DNA of 64,000 bases from Microbacterium sp. SY138 (lineage in GTDB: Bacteria > Actinomycetota > Actinomycetes > Actinomycetales > Microbacteriaceae). The stretch is taken from contig NZ_CP155793.1 of NCBI RefSeq assembly GCF_039729145.1, positions 3,844,001 through 3,908,000 on the forward strand, given 5' to 3'. This document shows positions 15,995-24,001 of the stretch, one piece after another. The notes under the pieces are model-generated. The model was given only the letters and a program-made list of their open reading frames with translations, had not been told where the DNA came from and did no database searches. The position numbers and the translations under genes are program-made. The first letter of the stretch is position 1. Each line of letters opens with the position of its first letter.

Positions 15995-18346
15995 ATGTCC
16001 GAACCCCAGCGTTCCAGTCTTCCGATCCCCGATCTGGCCTACACGGGCACGGTCACCTACGACGCGACCGACCCGGACACGTCCTTCCCGCCGATCACGC
16101 CCGTGCGCCCGCCGAAAGATGCCCCGAACGTCCTCGTGGTACTCATCGACGACGTCGGCTTCGGCGCGTCCAGTGCCTTCGGCGGTCCGATCCACACCCC
16201 GAACTTCGAGCGTGTGGCCGCCGCAGGGCTCAAGTACACCCGCTTCCACACCACGGCCCTGTGCTCGCCGACCCGTGCCGCTCTGCTCAGCGGACGCAAT
16301 CACCACACCGTCGGCATGGGCGGCATCACCGAGATCGCGACATCGGCCCCCGGCTACAACTCCCTGCGCCCCAACAGCTGCGCGCCGCTGGCCGAGACCC
16401 TCAAGCTCAACGGCTACAACACCGCCCAGTTCGGCAAGTGCCACGAGGTGCCGGTGTGGCAGGCGAGCGCGATCGGACCGTTCGACGGCTGGCCCACCCC
16501 GGGCAACGGCTTCGAGTACTTCTACGGCTTCATCGGCGGCGAGACCAACCAGTGGTATCCGGCGATCTACGAGAACACCACGCCCGTCGAGCCGTGGGGC
16601 ACACCCGAGCAGGGCTATCACTTCATGGGCGACATGACCGACAAGGCGATCGGCTGGACGCGCGAGCAGAAGATGCTGGCCCCCGATGTGCCGTCGTTCA
16701 CCTACTTCGCCCCGGGCGCGACGCACGCCCCGCATCATGTGCCCGCCGAGTGGGCGGACAAGTACAAGGGGCAGTTCGATCAGGGATGGGACGAGATCCG
16801 CAAGGAGACCTTCGCCCGTCAGCTCGAGCTCGGTGTCATCCCGGCCGACGCCGTGCTCACCGACCGCAGCCCCGGCATCCCCGCATGGGACGAGATGAGC
16901 GACCTGATCAAGCCCGCCCTGGCCCGACAGATGGAGGTGTACGCCGGCTTCCTCGCCTACGCCGACCATCACGTCGGTCGCCTGCTCGACGCCTATGAAG
17001 AGCTCGGCATCCTCGACGACACCCTCGTCTACGTGATCATCGGCGACAACGGCGCGAGCGCCGAGGGGTCGATGCACGGCACGACCAACGAGGGCTTCAC
17101 GATCAACCACATGAACGATGTCGAGACCGAGCAGTATGTGGCCGACCACATCGACGACATCGGCACCCCGAGTTCGTACAACCACTACGCGGTGGGCTGG
17201 GCCCACGCCATGGACACCCCGTATCAGTGGACCAAGCAGGTCGCCAGCCACTGGGGCGGCACCCGCAACGGCACGATCGTCAGCTGGCCGAATGGAGGCG
17301 TGGAGAAGGGCGGCATCCGCAACCAGTTCTCGCACGTGATCGATGTCGCCCCGACGGTGCTCGAAGCCGCGGGCATCCCCGAACCGACGAGCGTGAACGG
17401 TGTGACGCAGCGCCCCTACGAGGGGACGCCGATGAACTACACATTCGCGGACGCGGAGGCCGAGGAGCGCCACATCACGCAGTACTTCGAGATGGTCGGC
17501 AACCGCGCGATCTATCACAAGGGGTGGACGGCGGTCGCGAAGCACAAGGATCCGTGGCTCGGATCGGACCACGGACTCGACGACGACCGATGGGAGCTCT
17601 ACAACGTCGACGAGGACTGGACCCAGTCCCACGACCTCGCCGACCAGGAACCGGAGCGGCTCGCCCACCTGCAGCAGCTCTTCCTCATCCAGGCAGCGCG
17701 CTTCAACGTGCTTCCCCTCGACATCCGCACTGCCGAGCGGTTCAACCCCGACCTCGCCGGTCGTCCGGTGCTCTCGATGAGCGACACCCAGAAGTTCTAC
17801 CCGGGCATGAAGCGCCTCAGCGAGAACACCACCATCAACATCAAGAACAAGTCGTGGACCGTGACCGCCCGCGTCGCGGTGCCCGAATCCGGAGTCGACG
17901 GCGTGCTCATCGCGCAGGGCGGCGCCTACGGCGGGTGGTCGTTCTACACGAAGGACAGCCGCCTCGCGTTCGCCTACAACCTGCTCGGCATCGATGTCGA
18001 CATCATCCGCTCCGACGATCCGATCCCTGCCGGCGAGCAGGAGCTGCGGGCGCACTTCGCCTATGACGGCGGCGGACTCGCCAAGGGCGGCACCGTCACC
18101 CTCTACGCGGGCGACGACAAGATCGGCGAAGGGCGCGTGCACAAGACGATCCCGTTCCAGTTCACTTTCGACGAGACCGTGGATGTCGGCTGCGACCTGG
18201 CCTCGCCGGTCTCGCCCGACTACCCGGCAGCAGGCAACGGCTTCACCGGCACGCTCGAGTGGGTGCGCATCGATCTCGGAGACGACGACCACTCCCATCT
18301 GATCGACGACTCGCACAAGCTCGCCGTCGCGATGCTCAAGCAGTAG
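15995..18346 (+). CDS. Type I sulfatase (arylsulfatase)
   Basis: 783 aa. The metal-binding start VLVVLIDDVGFGASSAFGG (Asp52, Asp53) and the CSPTR motif with Cys90, to be converted to formylglycine, define a type I sulfatase. GKCHEVP, APGATHAPHH and IIGDNGASAEG supply further active-site Lys, His, Asp and Asn residues. About 595-780 is an extra beta-sandwich-like C-terminal domain (TINIKNKSWTVTARVAVP ... GGWSFYTKDSRLAFAYN), as in the large AtsA-like sulfatases. There is no signal peptide, so it acts in the cytoplasm. It needs a formylglycine-generating enzyme, not encoded in this window. AGGAG precedes the ATG. Monocistronic, with its own terminator. Confidence 0.93.
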   Translation: MSEPQRSSLPIPDLAYTGTVTYDATDPDTSFPPITPVRPPKDAPNVLVVLIDDVGFGASSAFGGPIHTPNFERVAAAGLKYTRFHTTALCSPTRAALLSGRNHHTVGMGGITEIATSAPGYNSLRPNSCAPLAETLKLNGYNTAQFGKCHEVPVWQASAIGPFDGWPTPGNGFEYFYGFIGGETNQWYPAIYENTTPVEPWGTPEQGYHFMGDMTDKAIGWTREQKMLAPDVPSFTYFAPGATHAPHHVPAEWADKYKGQFDQGWDEIRKETFARQLELGVIPADAVLTDRSPGIPAWDEMSDLIKPALARQMEVYAGFLAYADHHVGRLLDAYEELGILDDTLVYVIIGDNGASAEGSMHGTTNEGFTINHMNDVETEQYVADHIDDIGTPSSYNHYAVGWAHAMDTPYQWTKQVASHWGGTRNGTIVSWPNGGVEKGGIRNQFSHVIDVAPTVLEAAGIPEPTSVNGVTQRPYEGTPMNYTFADAEAEERHITQYFEMVGNRAIYHKGWTAVAKHKDPWLGSDHGLDDDRWELYNVDEDWTQSHDLADQEPERLAHLQQLFLIQAARFNVLPLDIRTAERFNPDLAGRPVLSMSDTQKFYPGMKRLSENTTINIKNKSWTVTARVAVPESGVDGVLIAQGGAYGGWSFYTKDSRLAFAYNLLGIDVDIIRSDDPIPAGEQELRAHFAYDGGGLAKGGTVTLYAGDDKIGEGRVHKTIPFQFTFDETVDVGCDLASPVSPDYPAAGNGFTGTLEWVRIDLGDDDHSHLIDDSHKLAVAMLKQ

Positions 18347-18358
18347 CGGGAGGGCTTC

Positions 18359-18393
18359 GGGGCGGCGTGCGATCAGTGATCGCACGCCGCCCC
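18359..18393. terminator. Strong bidirectional terminator
   Basis: A 17-bp arm GGGGCGGCGTGCGATCA (18359-18375) is perfectly repeated in inverse at 18377-18393, with one central base. It lies between the converging sulfatase and GNAT genes. Confidence 0.8.
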
Positions 18394-18421
18394 GGTCATC
18401 TCCGCCCACTATCTCCGACCG

Positions 18422-19036
18422 CTATCTCCGCCCGTGGCGTCCGCGCCATTCGTCGCCGAGGAGGGCGTAGACGAGCAGGGTCGTCCACTCGTCCTTGAAC
18501 CACTCGCTCTCCACGAACCGCGCCTCGCGTCGGAAGCCGAGCCTGTCGGCGACCCGCGCGGATGACGTGTTGCGCTCATCGAGCCGCGCGACGATGCGAT
18601 GCAGGCCCAGGCCGTCGAAACCGAGGGCGAGGAGCGCATCGACCGCCTCGGTCGCGTAGCCCCGGCCTGTGGCCCGCGGGTCGAAGATGTATCCGACCTC
18701 GCCGGATCGGTCGTTCTCGCTGCGCCAGAACAGCACCACGTCGCCGACCAGGGCTCCGGACGCACGCTCCTCGACGGCGAGGGAGACAGCGTCGCCCTCC
18801 TTCGTGAACCGCGTGTTCGACCAGGTGGTGGCGATGCGCCGTTCGACGTCGGCCAGCTCCAGCGGTGGATACGGCACGTATCGCACGGCATCCGGATCCG
18901 ACTTGTACACGTGCATCGCGACGGCATCGGCGGTGGCGATCGGGCGCAGGAGCAGCCGCTCCGTGCGGATCGGGTACTCGGGGGCGAACCTCGCCGGCTC
19001 CTGCACCGGCACCGACCCCTGCTCCGGCGCCGTCAC
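18422..19036 (-). CDS. GNAT-family N-acetyltransferase (RimJ/RimL type)
   Basis: 204 aa. EYPIRTERLLLRPIATADAVAMHVYKSDPDAVRYVPYPP is the usual start of the RimJ/RimL-like GNAT group. The acetyl-CoA loop is in GEVGYIFDPRATGRGYATEAVDALLALGFDGLGLHRIVARLDERNTSSARVADRLGFRREA. Such enzymes acetylate protein N-termini or small amines. The GTG start at 19036 overlaps the upstream TGA (GTGA), so it is translationally coupled to the membrane-protein gene before it. Confidence 0.88.
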   Translation of the reverse strand: MTAPEQGSVPVQEPARFAPEYPIRTERLLLRPIATADAVAMHVYKSDPDAVRYVPYPPLELADVERRIATTWSNTRFTKEGDAVSLAVEERASGALVGDVVLFWRSENDRSGEVGYIFDPRATGRGYATEAVDALLALGFDGLGLHRIVARLDERNTSSARVADRLGFRREARFVESEWFKDEWTTLLVYALLGDEWRGRHGRR

Positions 19037-19674
19037 TCGAGATCCAGGGAGAGCAGGCCGGGCAGATGCGCCGTCCTGGCACGTACCGCCAGGAGGAGAT
19101 CGCCGTAGTCCGGCGTGATGCCCACGAGCGAGGAAGCGAGCAGGTGCGTCGTGGCCTTGCCGCCGGCGCGTTCGAGGCGGAGGCGCTTGACCGGGTACGC
19201 GGGCGGAGTCAGCCAGATGCGGGTGAGCTGCGAGTAGGGGGTGTCGACGCCGTCGATGCGGATGCCCTGACCGTCGACGGAGACGTGGGCGGGAATCGAC
19301 CGCACCAGGCGTCGTCGCTGCACGGCCCCGATCCCGAACCCGATGGCGGCGAGCGCCGCGAACGGGGCGAGCAGGATGAGGGCCGAGAGCTCGCTCTCGA
19401 CGAAACCGGGCACCGCCACGAGCAGCCCGACAGCGATAGCGATGACGAGCAGCCCGACAGCGGCGATGGTGATCCGCGTCGCCAGGCGCCGCTCGCCCCC
19501 GCCGTCGATCGCGAACTGCGTCGGCAGCTGGGCCCCGGCGCGCGCGGCGGCGACGGGATCGTCGAACACCGGCTGCGCGATCGGATTGAGCGTCGCCATC
19601 AGCTCGTTGAACATCGGCCTCGAATAGCCGGGGAGCTCGATCGTGATCTCCCGGTCGCCGCTGTGAACGATCAA
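19033..19674 (-). CDS. Membrane protein, C-terminal part of a probable frameshifted gene
   Basis: 213 aa as an open frame with a TTG start that has no ribosome site. It opens directly in a beta/helix segment (IVHSGDREITIELPGYSRPMFNELMATLNP), then two TM helices (about 67-88 and 95-117), then a PH-like domain (HVSVDGQGIRIDGVDTPYSQLTRIWLTPP ... ITPDYGDLLLAVRART). The start overlaps the previous stop (TTGA). Reading upstream in the same frame gives LPSGTTRA before LIVHSGD, which looks like coding text, so this is better seen as the second half of one protein with the 19671-20045 frame. Confidence 0.6.
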   Translation of the reverse strand: MIVHSGDREITIELPGYSRPMFNELMATLNPIAQPVFDDPVAAARAGAQLPTQFAIDGGGERRLATRITIAAVGLLVIAIAVGLLVAVPGFVESELSALILLAPFAALAAIGFGIGAVQRRRLVRSIPAHVSVDGQGIRIDGVDTPYSQLTRIWLTPPAYPVKRLRLERAGGKATTHLLASSLVGITPDYGDLLLAVRARTAHLPGLLSLDLE

Positions 19675-20045
19675 CGCACGCGTGGTGCCGCTGGGGAGTC
19701 CGTCGTGCGGTGCTCGGTGATCTTCGCGCGGAAGGCGGTCGTCGCCCGTGCGAACGTCTCACGACTGCCCGCCTTGCCGATCTCGACCTCCTGGGGACGC
19801 ACCACGATCCGGATGTTGCGGAACCAGAAGAAGCCGGCGAACACGGCGATGGTCAGCGCGATCGCGACCACGAGCACCACGACGCCGCGGGTCGAGATCT
19901 TCATGGTGGCGGGCAGGAACCTCGGGAGAAGGAAGAGCGTCGCCGCAGAGAGCACCACCGAGAGCATGATCGCCCCGACGGCCGAGCGGAGCGGGTGCCT
20001 GCGGAAGACCCTCTCGCCGGACACCGCTTCGGCCTGATTCAGCAT
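19671..20045 (-). CDS. Membrane protein, N-terminal part of a probable frameshifted gene
   Basis: 124 aa. Two TM helices (about 23-45 and 53-74) are followed by the beginning of a PH-like beta domain (NIRIVVRPQEVEIGKAGSRETFARATTAFRAKITEHRT). It then runs into the atypical tail TTDSPAAPRVR and a stop. One more C in the CCCC run (GGGG at 19693-19696 on the plus strand) would fuse it to the next frame, giving a protein of about 337 aa with two tandem 2TM + PH-like units. Function unknown. Confidence 0.6.
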   Translation of the reverse strand: MLNQAEAVSGERVFRRHPLRSAVGAIMLSVVLSAATLFLLPRFLPATMKISTRGVVVLVVAIALTIAVFAGFFWFRNIRIVVRPQEVEIGKAGSRETFARATTAFRAKITEHRTTDSPAAPRVR

Positions 20046-20130
20046 TCGGACTCTCCCCCACCACCATCGGCTCGCGTGACGCGGTTCCTACCGTAGTGCC
20101 CGGCCCGGGACAGCACAGCACCGGGTCGGA

Positions 20131-20808
20131 TCAGGTGCGGTCGATGCGACGACCGGCGCTCCACACGCCGCGGAATCGGCTGGCGGACCAGACCAGGACT
20201 CCGGCGAGCAGAACGGCGGCGAGCAGGACGACGATGTGGAGCAGCAGCGACAGCGGGCCCCGCTCCGGGAGCAGGAAACCGTACGGAACCCACCCGTCCG
20301 TCACGCCACGCAGGAGCACCACGATCAGCCACATCACGGGGTACGGCAACAGCAACCACAGCAGGCGCCACGGCAGGCGCGGGTGATCGCCGACCAGCAG
20401 CCAGTCGAGCACGACGACCACGGGGAAGACGACGTGCAGGACGACGCTCACCCAGGGCGGCGCCGAGCCGGTGCCCGGGACGAGCACGTTGTAGATCACG
20501 CCGACGATGATCAGGTACGCGGTCACGAGGCCGCGCAGCAGGGTGAGCCAGGACGGAGACCGTCGGCCGCTCACACCGAGGAATCCGGTGCTGATCAGGA
20601 CGCCCGCCGCGATCAGACTGGTCTGATTCGTGAAGTACCCGAAGTAGTCGAGCGGATTCACGTCTCCGACGGCGATGCGCAGGGCATAGGCGTACACGAG
20701 GATCCCGACGACCGCGATGCCGATCAGAATGCGGGCGAGCTCCCACGCGAGAGCGGGCCGCGGCGCGGCTGAGGACCGCGGTGCGACGGTCCCTCTCCCG
20801 GTCTCCAC
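20131..20808 (-). CDS. Pr6Pr-family integral membrane protein
   Basis: 225 aa with about six TM helices. The loop motif DYFGYFTNQTSLIAAGVL and the later PYPVMWLIVVLLRGVTDGWVPYGFL match the Pr6Pr (FAR-17a/AIG1-like) family of actinobacteria. The function is not established; eukaryotic relatives hydrolyse fatty-acid esters. The start is GTG with TAGGCT six bases upstream (20820-20815, minus), so transcription should begin at or next to the start codon. It is divergent from the 20889 gene. Confidence 0.75.
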   Translation of the reverse strand: METGRGTVAPRSSAAPRPALAWELARILIGIAVVGILVYAYALRIAVGDVNPLDYFGYFTNQTSLIAAGVLISTGFLGVSGRRSPSWLTLLRGLVTAYLIIVGVIYNVLVPGTGSAPPWVSVVLHVVFPVVVVLDWLLVGDHPRLPWRLLWLLLPYPVMWLIVVLLRGVTDGWVPYGFLLPERGPLSLLLHIVVLLAAVLLAGVLVWSASRFRGVWSAGRRIDRT

Positions 20809-20888
20809 GCCGTCAGCCTAGAGCCGCTCTCTGCACGCCCGGTGTCCGCCGACACTGCGCGCCGCGATGTGCCGGGTAGCGTGGGGGC

Positions 20889-21857
20889 ATGGAGTGGATG
20901 TCCGATCCCTCGGCGGGAGCGTGGCTGCGCGAGCGGCTCGACGCAGACTACGAGACCATGCACGGGGTGGTGCCCCGTGGTTTCCCTGCGTACGCACGCA
21001 TCTTCCATCCGGCGATCGCCCGGTCGCTGCCCGGCCGGACGATCCCGACGGCTGACGAGCTGGTGCGCATGCCAGAGCCCGAGCAGCGCGCGCTCATGGC
21101 CGAGTTCGTCGACGAGCCCGTCTCCTGGGCGCAGACCGCCGCGGCGTTCGGCACGGTCCTGCATCCGCTCGCGCAATGGCAGCGGATCGTGCGCACCCCG
21201 CCCGACGGCGACTGGCGCACGCGGATCGCCCCGGACGGTCGCGAGTTCACCGCCCCGATGGAGGGTGAGCTCGATCCGACCCTTCTGGCGACCATCGCCG
21301 CTCACCTCGTGGACCACACGCGGACTCCGGATTCCGGTTTCGCCGCACTCTGGGAGGGGCGAGGGGGGCTGCTGGGCTTCTTCGGTGTCACGCCTTCCCG
21401 CTCCTTCCTGACCTTCACCGACGATCCGAACCATCAGGCGATGCTCGAGCGCAGCGCGCACGACCCGTTCAACAACGTCTTCCGTCGGCCCACCTGGCAA
21501 GAGGGCATCCTCTCGCGGGAGATCTCGGAGGGGCCTCGGCTCGATCTGCCGGGGCGCGACCACGTGCTGTTCTCCGCTCCGCCGCGCGCATTCGCCGACC
21601 CGGAGTGGGTGCTGCACGTGCCGTGGCGCGATGTCCCCGCCGAGGAGCACGGATTCCCGCCGTCGGCCCAGAGCCCGAGCATCCTCTGGGCCGAGGATCG
21701 TGCCTGGGTGATGGTGAGCGAGGTCGACTACGACTCGACGATCGTGGCCGGCTCGTCTGCCCTGATCGAGGCGCTCTGCGCGGACGAGCAGCTGGAGGCG
21801 CTCCCTCTTCCGGAGGGGGCCGCCCTCACGTGGGACGCCGATGCGGTGAACCGGTGA
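20889..21857 (+). CDS. Conserved hypothetical protein (actinobacterial)
   Basis: 322 aa, soluble, Trp-rich. Segments such as GVVPRGFPAYARIFHPA, FGTVLHPLAQWQRI and ALWEGRGGLLGFF recur in uncharacterised actinobacterial proteins of about 300 aa; no catalytic motif is apparent. A TAGCGT box (20877-20882) six bases before the ATG suggests a leaderless mRNA. The stop overlaps the GTG of the next gene (GTGA), so the two are co-translated. Confidence 0.7.
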   Translation: MEWMSDPSAGAWLRERLDADYETMHGVVPRGFPAYARIFHPAIARSLPGRTIPTADELVRMPEPEQRALMAEFVDEPVSWAQTAAAFGTVLHPLAQWQRIVRTPPDGDWRTRIAPDGREFTAPMEGELDPTLLATIAAHLVDHTRTPDSGFAALWEGRGGLLGFFGVTPSRSFLTFTDDPNHQAMLERSAHDPFNNVFRRPTWQEGILSREISEGPRLDLPGRDHVLFSAPPRAFADPEWVLHVPWRDVPAEEHGFPPSAQSPSILWAEDRAWVMVSEVDYDSTIVAGSSALIEALCADEQLEALPLPEGAALTWDADAVNR

Positions 21858-22954
21858 CCTCCCCGCAGCCGCCCTTCGACGCGCGCCCGCTCACCGATGC
21901 GGTGGATCCCGCTGCGGTGCGCGCCTTCGCCGCCGAACTCCGTTCGCGACCGACGGGCGGCGTGACGGCGTCCACGGTGATCGGCATCGTCGCGGCAGCG
22001 ATCTTCGCGGTCGTGATGCTCCCGCTCCTCGTCGGCGTCACCCTGAGTCTGGCGTCCTTCGGCGACTCGCCCGCCGCCGCGGCGATCCCCCTCGTGCTGA
22101 TCGTGCTCCTCCTCGCCGCGGTGGGAGTGATGATCTGGTTGGGCGTGCGCAACGCGCAGGCCCGGCGATATCGACTGCACAGCTTCGCCCAGGCGAACGG
22201 AATGACCTACGAGCCGAAGGTCGCCGACCCACCCCTGCCCGGCATGATCTTCCATCTCGGCCGCGCACGGCAGTCCACCGATCTGATCCGCGGCACCCGC
22301 CCGCGCTTCGTCGAGTTCGGCAACTACCAGTACACGGTGCAGTCGGGAAAGAACTCCACGACCTACCGGTGGGGATACGTGGCCGTGAAGCTCGACGTGC
22401 CGCTGCCGAACATCGTGCTCGACGCCACGGGCAACAACGGCTTCGGCTCGAACCTGCCGGCATCGTTCCAGCGAAGCCAGCGCCTGTCCCTCGAGGGCGA
22501 CTTCGATCGGCACTTCACGCTCTACTGCCCTGAGGGGTACGAACGCGATGCCCTCTATCTCTTCACGCCGGACATCATGGCGAGGTTCATCGACAACGCC
22601 GCCGAGCTCGACGTGGAGATCGTCGACGACTGGCTGTTCCTCTACACGCAACGGAAGGTCTCGACCCTCGATCCCGCCACCTGGGCCTGGCTCTTCGGCA
22701 CCGTCGGAGCCCTGCTGACGAAGTTCGATCAATGGACGCGGTGGCGCGATGAGCGGCTCGTGGCCGAGACCGGATCGCTCGCCTCGGCGCCGGCGCCGAC
22801 TCGCTCATTGCCGTTCGCTCCCCCGGCCGGGCTGCTCACCCCGCCTCCCGGCGTCGCGCCGCAGGGCCGACGGCTCAAGCGCGGCGGCACCTGGGTGCCG
22901 GTCGTCATCGTGATCGCGGTCATCGGCTTCTGGATCGTCAGCCGACTGTACTGA
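21854..22954 (+). CDS. Membrane protein with DUF3137-like domain
   Basis: 366 aa. Two N-terminal TM helices (about 34-55 and 72-92) are followed by a soluble domain with FAQANGMTYEPKVADPPLPGMIFHLGRA and VEFGNYQYTVQSGKNSTTYRWGYVAVKLDVPLPNIVLDA. A Pro-rich linker and a C-terminal TM (GTWVPVVIVIAVIGFWIVSRLY) complete it. The soluble part resembles DUF3137-type proteins, but this is tentative. The GTG at 21854 overlaps the preceding stop. Confidence 0.7.
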   Translation: MTSPQPPFDARPLTDAVDPAAVRAFAAELRSRPTGGVTASTVIGIVAAAIFAVVMLPLLVGVTLSLASFGDSPAAAAIPLVLIVLLLAAVGVMIWLGVRNAQARRYRLHSFAQANGMTYEPKVADPPLPGMIFHLGRARQSTDLIRGTRPRFVEFGNYQYTVQSGKNSTTYRWGYVAVKLDVPLPNIVLDATGNNGFGSNLPASFQRSQRLSLEGDFDRHFTLYCPEGYERDALYLFTPDIMARFIDNAAELDVEIVDDWLFLYTQRKVSTLDPATWAWLFGTVGALLTKFDQWTRWRDERLVAETGSLASAPAPTRSLPFAPPAGLLTPPPGVAPQGRRLKRGGTWVPVVIVIAVIGFWIVSRLY

Positions 22955-23295
22955 ACCCATTCCACGGAGCCGACCGAACGGAGGCCGACGGAACCGAGCC
23001 GACGGAACAGAGGCCGACGGAACAGAGGCCGACGGAACCGAGCCGACGGAACGAGCCGGGCTGAGCCGACGGGCGGAGAGAGGCGGAGGGCCGAGTGTGG
23101 GGGTGGGTGCCGGCTGGGGACCGAGCTCCCACCCCATCCCCCCTCGGGATCGAAAAGAGATCCACTCTCCCTCCGCATGACGGCTGAGCCGCCCCGCCCA
23201 CGGTCAGCTGGGTACTGACGCTGCTGGGCGTATGGCCAAATGGTATACCGGGCGAGGTTGCAACCCGTTGCATCCATTCGGGCGAATGCGCTTGC
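22955..23295. other. 341-bp intergenic region, repeat-bearing
   Basis: Apart from the tandem repeats, this convergent region holds no credible gene. At about 23230-23275 there are two perfect palindromes, GGTATACC and GGTTGCAACC, near a tRNA-like phrase, but no full cloverleaf can be folded. Confidence 0.5.
22967..23072. repeat. Short tandem repeats, unit about 14-15 bp
   Basis: Around seven copies of a unit close to GAGGCCGACGGAAC are arranged head to tail with alternating CGAG/AGAG joints; the first and last copies are degenerate. It begins 12 bp after a stop codon, is outside any credible gene and has no palindromic repeat or unique spacers, so it is not CRISPR. Confidence 0.75.
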
Positions 23296-23925
23296 TTACC
23301 CGCGGTCCTCGCGAGGGAGGTAGCCCGCCAAGAACAGATCGACGGCTCTGGCCACCGGTGGCTCACCTGTCTCCACACCCAAGAGGCCGGCGTTCAAAGG
23401 TGCGCCCACGACCAGCCAAGTGAACTCGCTCGCGAGTGCGTCGGCGTCGTCGACGGTCAGACCGTGCGCGTCGGAGAGATCGATCATCGCGTCTGCGAGA
23501 TTGCGTATATTCGCGTCCCAGCTCTGCGCCAGGTAGTCCCTCGCGACCTCCGGATGCGCGGCCGCCTCGGCGATGACCAGTCGACGCATCGCCACCACCG
23601 GCGCGCTCAGCATCCCGGCCCGCATCGTCTCGCCGAGTGCGACGAGCCCCTCCCTCAGGTCGGGATGCGCCCTCACCGCTTCGAGAGCCGGTCTCATGGC
23701 ATCACGGCCGGCGAGCGCCCAATGCCGGACGACGGCGGCATACAGCGCCGACTTCGACGCATGCTCCCGATAGAGGGACGCCTTCGAGATGCGGGCGCGC
23801 TTGGCGACCTCGTCCATCGATGCCCCCGCGTATCCGAACTCGAGGAAGACATCACGGGCGGTATCGAGCAGCGCTTCGCCCGTGCGACCGGCCGGACGTC
23901 CAGGCGTTCGAGTCATCGCGGTCAT
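23296..23925 (-). CDS. TetR/AcrR-family transcriptional regulator
   Basis: 209 aa. The N-terminal HTH reads EALLDTARDVFLEFGYAGASMDEVAKRARISKASLYREHASKSALYAAVV. A TetR C-terminal helical domain with the FTWLVVGAPLNAGLLG pocket follows. The ATG at 23925 is used; an alternative at 23916 (MTRTPGRP) is nearly equal. A long dyad lies in the divergent promoter region, so the protein most likely represses itself and the DUF1761/DUF1905 pair. The inducer is unknown. Confidence 0.87.
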   Translation of the reverse strand: MTAMTRTPGRPAGRTGEALLDTARDVFLEFGYAGASMDEVAKRARISKASLYREHASKSALYAAVVRHWALAGRDAMRPALEAVRAHPDLREGLVALGETMRAGMLSAPVVAMRRLVIAEAAAHPEVARDYLAQSWDANIRNLADAMIDLSDAHGLTVDDADALASEFTWLVVGAPLNAGLLGVETGEPPVARAVDLFLAGYLPREDRG

Positions 23926-23934
23926 GTCGTTCAG

Positions 23935-23991
23935 TTTAGTACTTGACAGTTTCCCCTGTCGGGCATACTTTGAGTACCAACAAGTACTAAA
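23935..23991. promoter_or_regulatory. Promoter with TetR operator dyad
   Basis: TTTAGTACTTG (23935-23945) and CAAGTACTAAA (23981-23991) are perfect 11-bp inverted arms. Between and overlapping them is a near-consensus plus-strand promoter: TTGACA (23943-23948), 17-bp spacer, TACTTT (23966-23971). A TetR dimer on either arm would block RNA polymerase. Confidence 0.75.
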
Positions 23992-24001
23992 GGAGGCCGA
24001 C

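Noticed and set aside
15941..18409. An 822-codon minus-strand frame opposite the sulfatase
   Set aside because: Arg/Val/Gly/Asp-biased antisense text without motifs; the sulfatase on the plus strand has full active-site motifs.
18422..19762. A longer 446-aa version of the GNAT protein
   Set aside because: The upstream part is Arg-rich and overlaps the membrane-protein gene out of frame; the GTG at 19036 gives a normal GNAT length and a coupled start.
22967..23072. Tandem repeats considered as a CRISPR array
   Set aside because: Units are contiguous, without unique spacers, and no cas genes are present.
23225..23290. A tRNA-like stretch (TGGCCAAATGGTATACC followed by GGTTGCAACCC)
   Set aside because: The acceptor and D stems do not pair and there is no TTCRANNC T-loop; at best a coincidental or decayed remnant.
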